In this document: positions 57,571 to 64,000 of the stretch, in pieces
Layout: every line of letters begins with the position of its first letter
Numbering within the stretch: the first letter of the stretch is position 1
Origin: Polyodon spathula
Taxonomy: Eukaryota > Chordata > Actinopteri > Acipenseriformes > Polyodontidae
DNA: 64,000 nucleotides
NCBI RefSeq assembly: GCF_017654505.1
Contig: NC_054548.1
Coordinates: forward strand, 29,207,774 to 29,271,773
Direction of reading: 5' to 3'
Made by a program: the position numbers and the translations under genes
Notes under the pieces: generated by a model
Told to the model about the DNA's origin: nothing
Databases searched by the model: none
What the model saw: only the letters and a program-made list of their open reading frames with translations

Positions 57571-57824
57571 TAATAATAATAATAATAGTTAAATATCAGC
57601 TCACCGTGTTTGTCTGTGTAGTCCATTTTGTTTGTCTTTTTATTTTGGTGAAAGTGCAGTGTCCTGTGTGTTTTATCTTTACAACCTTTTATTTTCTGTC
57701 TGTTTCATTATTAAACGCTGAGCGAAACCAATCGCTCAGCTTCACCAAATTCCACCTCTCTGTTGTTTATTTCTTGGTTCCTGTTTCTGGTCTGACGTCA
57801 CCCACTGCAGCCGTCTTTGTGACA
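57351..57824 (+). mobile_element. Truncated LTR of family A (copy 3)
   Basis: It is in the same orientation as copy 2, only ~20 bp after it, and ends CGTCTTTGTGACA. It lacks the first third of the LTR and contains an expanded (AAT)n tract at 57530-57590. The arrangement looks like a partial tandem duplication of the LTR 3' part. Confidence 0.85.
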
Positions 57825-57869
57825 ATCTCATTATAATATTTGAGAACCCTCATTTGCACTATCTCCGCT

Positions 57870-57976
57870 ACTTTTTGGCAAATTTATGCAGGGACGCCTA
57901 ATTGAGAGGAAAGGTAGTTCCTCGTACAAGTTAGAAAAACTTAAGTTGGAAATTACCAAGACTCTCTATACAGCTC
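57870..57976 (-). repeat. Repeat R, copy 2, left portion before the gypsy insertion
   Basis: Inverted, AAAGGTAGTTCCTCGTACAA and CTCTATACAGCTC match 22780-22850. The repeat is cut at 57976 by the family B insertion and resumes at 60261. Confidence 0.75.
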
Positions 57977-58644
57977 TGTGACAGAAATATAATGAATTCT
58001 GATGATAAATCTCCCTCCCGACCTGTGAGGGCAATAAAGAACGGGAGGAGAAGTATCTGGAAGGGCTGGCCTGACAGTTCATTTCCGGGAAGTGGGTCAG
58101 CCTGGAAAGAAGCGAGACGGCAGCTGCAACCGTTTACCTAGATGTCATACGGGAGGACATATAGGGGCCAGGGTAACGCTGATCTTTTCCTTCGTTTGGG
58201 TTAACGTTTAGAGAGAGAAGGATCGAGAGATGAGCTCTTGTTGTAAAAGAGAAATTACGTATTTTGTTTTGTTGTGTTTGTCTGTGTAATTGTCTGTGTT
58301 TTTCACCACCAGACAGTTAAAGCACTACTCCAGAGCTGTCGCCAAGGGTCAGCACTGTCCGGAGCACCACTGCACACCGCACTATCTATGTTTGCACTGA
58401 CCACCATCACAACTGCACTCACCCAGGACTGCTGACAGTCCGTTTGTTTTGTTCGGGACTGTGCCCTGTTTTTGTTATCCCCGTGCGTTACACATTGATG
58501 TGTATCACCAGGGATTTATTTATTTTACGGTCACCAGACCTGGAAAAGAAAAAAAGCACTTTTCATTGGATTACTGTTGTCTGCCTGTCACTCCTGCACA
58601 GCATCACCGCTACACCTGTTCCCCTTAACAGCCACTTTGCCACA
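57977..58644 (+). repeat. Family B LTR, complete, plus orientation
   Basis: This 668-bp LTR has TG...CA ends. Its reverse complement forms the solo LTR in DIRS 2 (24472-25199) and the inverted arm at 59763-60260. Confidence 0.9.
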
Positions 58645-58649
58645 CGTGG

Positions 58650-59745
58650 TGTCAGATCCGTGTTGGACCGCAACACACTGGCGGAGCTGCTGCAGGCGCT
58701 GGAGAGCAGACAGGATGCAGAGGAGAGAAGGGAAGAGCGCTATACGGCACTCATTGAACAAGTAGGGCAGGCCATTGCTGCGGTGACAACCCCTATCGCA
58801 ACATCATGGATGTCACCCCCCAAAGGCATGGGCGATGAAAATGTCGGCGGAGGATGAACCGGAAGTGTATTTGGTGGCATTTGAGTGGCTAGCTACCGTG
58901 GTGGGATGGCCGCGGGAGTTCTGGGCAAGTCAAGTGGGACCCTGTCTGATTGGAGAGGCTCCGGCAGCCTACCAAGCCATGAGCGACCATCACGCCACCG
59001 ACTATGATCTGGTCAAGCAGGCTATCCTCCGCCACCTCAACGTCACCGCGGATACCCACCGGACGTGGTTCCGTGAGTTCCGGAGAGCCCCGGAGACACG
59101 CCCCAGGGTGATCGCAGAGCGGTTGTGCGACCACATGGTCCATTGGCTGACCCCTGAGAAGAAGACCGCTCAACAAATGGGGGAAGCCATTGTGGTGGAA
59201 CAATTCTGCCATGTGGTCAGCGCAGAAACCCAGGTGTGGATACGGCGCCACAACCCTGACACCCTGGAGGACTCCCTGACATCAGCCCAGGTCGGGATAC
59301 TATCAGTCTCTGCCCTTCGCAGTAGCCGACATCACCCTCCCTCTCCTCCAACACCAACAAAACCACCATCACCACCCCTGTTCCCAGGACCAAGACCACC
59401 GCGACCGCCGACCCCGTTGGGCTCCCTTGCCTCCCCCCCTTGGAAACCGAGGTTGAGCCCCAGCTGGGTAGAGGTGCTGCCCCTGCCCTGTTGCTCCACC
59501 AGCAGCGGGACAGATATTTGACCTATGCCCCCTCTGTCCCTCCTCTCTTTCAGATGTAACCAGCCGGGACACAGGGCCAGGTCATGCCTCGCTGCCATGG
59601 AGTGTGATGTGGCTGAGTGCAACTGGGCAACTGGAACTGGTAAGCATGGGGAAAACGGTCGGGTGGGGCCCTGTCTGATTGACGTTGTTTTAGGGAATGT
59701 GAAAACCAACGCGTTAGTGGACAAAGGGTGTGAGTAAACCTTGAT
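58650..59745 (+). pseudogene. Gypsy gag and start of protease, truncated
   Basis: Gag begins just after the LTR (DRNTLAELLQALESRQDAEE) and shifts frame near 58840. It then runs as EDEPEVYLVAFEWLATVVGW, VGPCLIGEAPAAYQAMSDHH and VVEQFCHVVSAETQVWIRRH, a SCAN-like gypsy gag, with a Pro-rich tail. In another frame near 59555 a zinc-knuckle remnant reads RCNQPGHRARSC. The protease motif is NALVDKGCE, with Lys in place of the usual Ser/Thr after the catalytic Asp, followed by a stop. Everything downstream (RT, RNase H, integrase) is absent. Confidence 0.85.
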
Positions 59746-59762
59746 TAAAACAACTCAAACAG

Positions 59763-60260
59763 ACGGTCACCAGTCCTGGGTGAGTGCAGTTGTGATGGTG
59801 GTCGGTGCAAACACAGATAGTTCGGTGTGCAGTGGTGCTCCGGACAGTGCTGACCCTTGGCGACAGCTCCGCTTTAACTGTCTGGTGGTGAAAAACACAG
59901 ACAATTACACAGACAAACACAACAAAACATAACATGTAATTTCTCTTTACAACGAGAGCTCCTCTCTCGATCCTTCTCTCTTCAAACGTTAACCCAAATG
60001 AAGGAAAAGATCAGCGTTACCCTGGCCCCTATATGTACTCCCGTATGACATCTAGGTAAACGGTTGCAGCTGCCCCTTGTTTACTTTTCAGGTCAATACA
60101 GTCTTACAACAGAGTCTCGCTTCTTTCCAGGCTAACCCACTTCCCGGTCCCGGAAACGAACTGTCAGGCCAGCCATCTCAGATACTTCTCCTCCCGTTCT
60201 TTAGCGCCCACACAGGTGGGGAGGAAGATTTATCACCAGAACTCATTATATTTCTGTACA
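59763..60260 (-). repeat. Family B LTR, partial, minus orientation
   Basis: CAGTCCTGGGTGAGTGCAGT to the end CTGTACA is the reverse complement of the first ~490 bp of the LTR at 57977. It replaces the normal direct 3' LTR. Confidence 0.88.
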
Positions 60261-60660
60261 AGCTCCAACAGATTTGTTGTTTTCACCAGGTTGCAGCAGC
60301 AAAACTAAATCACTTAGAATTACTATCTGTACCAGTACCAAAAGTCATTCTTAAATCAAATGTGAAAATACCTCTTATACACAATGGGATATAAGTCATC
60401 AAACTAAGGTAAAATTGTTATTCTCCTTCTTCCATTTCTAACTTTTTATTTTTTTAACAGTGTGTAGAGACTTTTCAAACAGAAAAGCTAAATAACTGGA
60501 CCTCTACCAATCATGTGATTCCACATGGTCAACGTCAAAATAAACCAGGGAACGCAAGCAGTTTCATATCCACACAATTTATATTAAACAATTTATTTAT
60601 GTTTTAAAACAGCACATATTGCACAAAAAAAAAAAAAAATGCCATTTTTAAACTTGCAAC
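60261..60660 (-). repeat. Repeat R, copy 2, right portion
   Basis: Inverted match to 22430-22790: AGTAATTCTAAGTGATTTAG (as reverse complement), CAAACTAAGGTAAAATTGTT and AACGTCAAAATAAACCAGGG. Confidence 0.8.
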
Positions 60661-60814
60661 ATGAAGTCTTTGAAGAGAACACGGCCTTAGCCCTCAGCCC
60701 AACAAAGCCTTTGCAAAAACTGTGCACAAATATATTAGTACTTGGATGACCTCAAACTGGCTGCTGACTATACAATAGCTTCAGATTTTTTTTTTTAAGT
60801 TTTTAAATACCAGG

Positions 60815-60817
<3 letters not shown>

Positions 60818-60886
<69 letters not shown>
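60818..60886. repeat. (TA)n microsatellite
   Basis: About 68 bp of nearly pure TA. Confidence 0.97.
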
Positions 60887-60889
<3 letters not shown>

Positions 60890-61480
60890 TATTTATTATC
60901 TGTGTAGTCACATTGAGATTAAAACCTCTTTTACAAGTGAGACCTAGCCAAGCAGAACAAGTACAAGTACAACAAGAATAAGTACACAGTAAAATACAAT
61001 TAAGACACAGGCAAATCACATTTAAAACAATAATCAAAATACACAAAAGTAGTCAACTATTTCAAACAATTACAACTCTCAGTCACAAAATCATGCAGTT
61101 TACTCTTAAATTGCAATAAAAAAAATATCTGGGTCTGCAGCTTTAGCTTGGAGTGGAACTCATTCCAGGACCAGAATGCAAAATGAGATGTGAGGGTATG
61201 GTTACTATGGGAAGCTATAAGGTATTCATTTAAATAAGTATATTCATCTAAATTACATTGAATAGCCTTATGTACCTGTGTAAAGCCAAAGAAGTCCAGC
61301 CTACCAAATCTTATAATATACAATGATGAGTATTAAATCTTGTATTTGTATTGTACCTCAATGCTGCAAGATATAGCGAGTCCAGTTTACCTAAACTTGA
61401 TGGTGATGCAAACCTATATACTGCATCACCATAGTCAATTTGTGGCAAAAACATACAAGCATTAAGCCTCTTTTTTTTTG
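60890..61480 (-). pseudogene. LINE reverse transcriptase C-terminus and 3' region
   Basis: On the minus strand from ~61450: FLPQIDYGDAVYRFASPSSL, KLDSLYLAALRYNTNTRFNT, HHCIL, VGWTSLALHRYIRL and, in a shifted frame, WNEFHSKLKLQTQIFFLLQF and SKLHDFVTESCNCL. The order D-Y-G-D..Y, L-D..Y..A-L-R, T-H-H-C, V-G-W is typical of the end of fish LINE ORF2 proteins. The clade is uncertain. The 3' region continues to ~60890 (AAGTGAGACCTAGCC in reverse). Confidence 0.7.
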
Positions 61481-62190
61481 TTTCCATAACATATATAACA
61501 TGTGCATATCATAGTGACGTTTATAGCGTATTCCCATGCCCGACAGACAAGTATGGAAACATGCACTCACCTCTGTCCAGCACACTGCCCTCCTTCTTTT
61601 CCTTTAATACGGTACTATTAGCATATGGTAATGCATCGGTAATTAGAAATATATGATGGAAATGTATTCTAGGTGGACATTCAATATGCACATAGCGCAA
61701 TCGAATCTGAATTGGGCAAAAGCCCTAATTTGTCTGAATATACCAATATCTGCGTGATAATTGCAATGCGGTAGTTACATTTTAGGAGTGTATTTAGAAT
61801 TAATTATTAGTCTTACAAAAAAAAAAATGGCAGAATGAAAAAAATCCATTCCGGGAACACTCAAAACCTTACAAACTGGGCTTAATCATGATGTTCAAAT
61901 AGGTGAGTAGAATGAATAACATAACGCATTTCTTTGTATTGTGTTTATAAAAATGCTTGATTGATGTTTACTTTGCAGGTGAATGATCTCGTTACATTTA
62001 CAAATCTGAGATGGCATGACTTATATATATAAAAAAAATTATTCAGAAAAAAAAGACAGTAGCCAAAGCCTTTTTTCATTAAAATTTTACTTCAAAAACA
62101 TACAACTATGTCGGATCAGTTGGCCATTAAAGAAAACTATATAGTATTTCCTTGTGATACAATACTGTCCGTATTCAATAAAACGATGAA
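61481..62190. other. Unassigned spacer
   Basis: No gene or further element was recognised. Confidence 0.4.
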
Positions 62191-62431
62191 ACGGTTCCCT
62201 GAAAGAGAAAATAACCATCAATGTATGGGACATTGCTGTCAGGCAGTAGGGATTGGCTGAGTTTTATAGCAAAGCTGCCTATAGGCCTCTGTGCGAGTTG
62301 ACGTGTAAGCACGCCCCCCTGGGAGCTTACTATACGCATCGCACAGAGGCTCTCTTCCTCTTTCGCTCTTCAGGCCATGAAAGCTTCCAGAGCGAACTCG
62401 CGGGTTGATGGTTATTTTCTCTTTCAGGGAA

Positions 62432-63034
62432 CACCAGCACTCCCTTAAAGAGGGCCCAGGATGTCGTCATACCCCTAGTGGAATGCGCCTTCAACTGCCC
62501 TGGTGGTGGAAGGCCTGCAGATTCATAACCTAATTTAATAGCATCCACTATCCAATGGGAAAAGCGTTGTTTAGACAACGGCTGACCCAGAGTCTTAGAA
62601 CCATGGCATATGAACAATTGTTATGTTTGCCTCACAGTCGTTGTTCTGTCAATATGACACCTCAATGCCCGCACAGGGCAGAGCATGTGTAACTGTTTTT
62701 CCTCTAGGGAAGAAAAGGGAGGAGGATGGAACGCCATCAACTCGACTGGCTGTTTCATGTGGAATGGGGATATGACCTTTGGTAAAAAGGCTGGATTTGG
62801 GCGCATGGAGACCTTAGAACCGTCCCCTGCGAAGCGGATACATGAAGGATGCACTGACAGTGCATGTAACTCGCTGACACGTTTAGCTGACACCACTGAC
62901 AGCAGAAATGCAGTGTTAATAGACATGAGCTTCATATCCACAGTGTGGAGAGGCTCACATGGTGCGTTGGTAAGGGCTTCTAGCACCACGTCAAGGCTCC
63001 ATGATGGTAAACTGGTCATCCTTGAAGGTCGCAA
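62432..63034 (-). pseudogene. DIRS 3 tyrosine recombinase catalytic domain, lacks Tyr
   Basis: The first catalytic Arg is in SVVSAKRVSELHALSVHPSC. NPAFLPKVISPFHMKQPVEL and the C-terminal part (62617-62435) follow, with the intact H-x-x-R box AHSTRGMTTSWALFKG. The frame then enters the terminal stem-loop at 62431 instead of continuing to the expected F-Y-R-L-D segment. The catalytic Tyr is therefore missing, most simply through a deletion at this junction. Confidence 0.85.
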
Positions 63035-63082
63035 ATGTCTTGCGCCTTTGAGGAACTGCGATGCCAGAAAATGGCAACCTGG

Positions 63083-63993
63083 TTATAACCCGTCAATGCG
63101 TACATGGCAAGCTGATATGGCGGCTAAATACACTTTAAGTGTAGAGGGAGATTTCCCTTCATCTAACAGTTTCTGTAGAAACTGTAATATGACTGCCATA
63201 GGACAAGAGATTGGGTCATGGCCCCCCGCCAGACACCAATCTTGGAACAAGTGCCACTTGTACGTGTACTGCGACCTAGTATAGATCGCTCTAGCGCTCT
63301 GAATGGTCGAAATCACAGCCGTCGAAAGCCCTAAGGCTGACAGGCGCTCCCGTTCAGGGGCCAAGCCCATAGCTACATGAGCTTGGGCTTCGGGTGCCAA
63401 AGCCTTCCTTCGGCCTGGGACAATAGGTCTGTTTGCAGGGGAAGCTCCCGCGGTTGACCATGTAGCAACTGCACCAAGCTCGGAAACCATATCCTCCGAG
63501 GCCACCAAGGAGCAACCAGGATCATTGTCGCTTGCTCTACCCTGACCTTCTCTAAGAGGGTGGGGAGCATTGTAATCGGTGGAAACGCATATAGGAGACC
63601 TGGCGGCCATTTGTGAGCCAGTGCATCGACTCCTAAGGGGCTGACGGGGTCCCTCACCGAGAACCATAGGGGGCAGTGTGTGGTCTCTCGCGAAGCGAAG
63701 AGATCTACTTGCGCTATGCCAAACCATTCCCAAATGCGCTCTACCACCTGAGGGTGGAGACGCCATTCCCCTGCAAGAGGGCCTCCTCTGGATAAGAGGT
63801 GCACTGCGTAATTGGCTCTGCCCGGTAGGAGAACCACGCACAAAGAGGTCAAACGCGGCTGTGCCCATAGCAACAGCCGTGTTACCATTCTGTGAAGGCA
63901 GGGGGACCGTAGGCCGCATTGGCGGTTGATATACATCACAACCGTGGCATTGTCCGACCGCACCAACACATGCTGGTCTAGAAGCACTGACAA
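63083..63993 (-). CDS. DIRS 3 RNase H, linker and recombinase N-terminus
   Basis: RNase H has HVLVRSDNATVVMYINRQCG, with the conserved Asp. The linker follows: LPGRANYAVHLLSRGG, EWRLHPQVVERIWEWFGIAQ, VDLFASRETTHCPLWFSV and HKWPPGLLYAFPPI. One shift leads to ERERLSALGLSTAVISTIQS, YTYKWHLFQDWCLAGGHDPI and KSPSTLKVYLAAISACH, the core-binding part of the tyrosine recombinase. The reading frame here is far better preserved than in the other two DIRS copies. Confidence 0.85.
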
Positions 63994-64000
63994 GAAGTGC

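Larger units (their letters stand above)
57977..60260 (+). mobile_element. Gypsy-derived insertion with facing (inverted) LTRs
   Basis: A complete family B LTR (57977-58644, TGTGACAGAA...CTTTGCCACA) is followed by a primer-binding-like TGGTGTCAGATCCG, a gag frame and the first bases of protease. At ~59763 the sequence turns into the same LTR in reverse complement, which ends CTGTACA at 60260. Both outer ends are therefore the U3 (start) end. The insertion is flanked by AGCTC on both sides (57972-57976 and 60261-60265), and the interrupted repeat R continues across. The reversed LTR lacks ~170-230 bp of its inner end. Confidence 0.88.
62194..64000 (-). mobile_element. DIRS-type retrotransposon 3, 3' half (continues past window)
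   Basis: RNase H, linker and tyrosine recombinase lie on the minus strand. The 3' end is a 238-bp stem-loop whose arms (62194-62221 and 62404-62431; GTTCCCTGAAAGAGAAAATA and its complement) pair perfectly over 28 bp, the same architecture as DIRS 1. The 5' half lies beyond the window. Confidence 0.88.

Overview
The window is vertebrate genomic DNA made almost entirely of decayed mobile elements. I found no rRNA, tRNA gene, CRISPR array or complete host gene. The mix points to a ray-finned fish: several Tc1/mariner lineages, three DIRS-type tyrosine-recombinase retrotransposons, Ty3/gypsy elements with Gmr1-type pol order, L2- and CR1-like LINEs, hAT, piggyBac and PIF/Harbinger elements, and long dinucleotide and trinucleotide repeats. 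A CR1-like 3' end at 54.83 kb and the overall mix suggest a non-teleost such as a sturgeon or paddlefish. That narrower placement rests on memory of the repeat families and is an inference. All coding assignments come from reading motifs by eye; no database search was run.

Layout, left to right. 1-8350: two facing ~40-bp repeats bracket 8.3 kb that holds a hAT MITE (1409-1704), three in-frame spliced exons of a KMT5A-like SET-domain gene (3309-3965, minus) and a broken hAT-Charlie-like transposon (4554-7009). 8.8-9.5 kb: an unrecognised decayed reading frame. 11.1-12.7 kb: a Tc1 element with IR/DR ends. 13.16-14.46 kb: an internally deleted DNA transposon whose promoter carries a perfect heat-shock element and a TATA box. 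14.8-15.45 kb: a solo LTR with target duplication. 16.4-17.6 kb: a piggyBac remnant. 17.6-22.04 kb: DIRS element 1 (minus). 23.97-27.87 kb: DIRS element 2 (plus), split inside its reverse transcriptase by a gypsy LTR. 27.9-29.4 kb: two Tc1 remnants running into a TG/TA tract. 30.0-31.6 kb: an L2-like LINE (minus). 31.9-32.5 kb: a piggyBac-like MITE. 33.4-36.4 kb: a PIF/Harbinger element containing a whole Tc1-like element. 36.4-41 kb: mostly unrecognised AT-rich DNA.

41.07-45.43 kb is a gypsy element on the minus strand with both LTRs and the order gag-protease-integrase-reverse transcriptase. 45.84-50.97 kb is a ~5.1-kb GTGCTGACACTG minisatellite with higher-order duplications. It abuts the 3' end of a hAT/ZMYM-type transposase pseudogene (50.98-53.59 kb). 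54.83-55.9 kb is a CR1-like LINE. 56.8-57.8 kb holds two truncated LTRs. 57.98-60.26 kb is a gypsy-derived insertion whose two LTR segments face each other, flanked by a 5-bp duplication. 60.9-61.5 kb is a LINE tail. 62.19 kb to the window end is DIRS element 3 (minus).

The elements form nested layers: Tc1-like inside Harbinger, gypsy LTR inside DIRS, and the inverted-LTR gypsy inside an older dispersed repeat. Nearly every transposase or polymerase frame is broken by shifts, deletions or lost catalytic residues. The most notable items are the heat-shock-type promoter in the 13-kb transposon, the inverted-LTR insertion with an intact target duplication, the Gmr1-type gypsy, and the minisatellite fused to a hAT gene.
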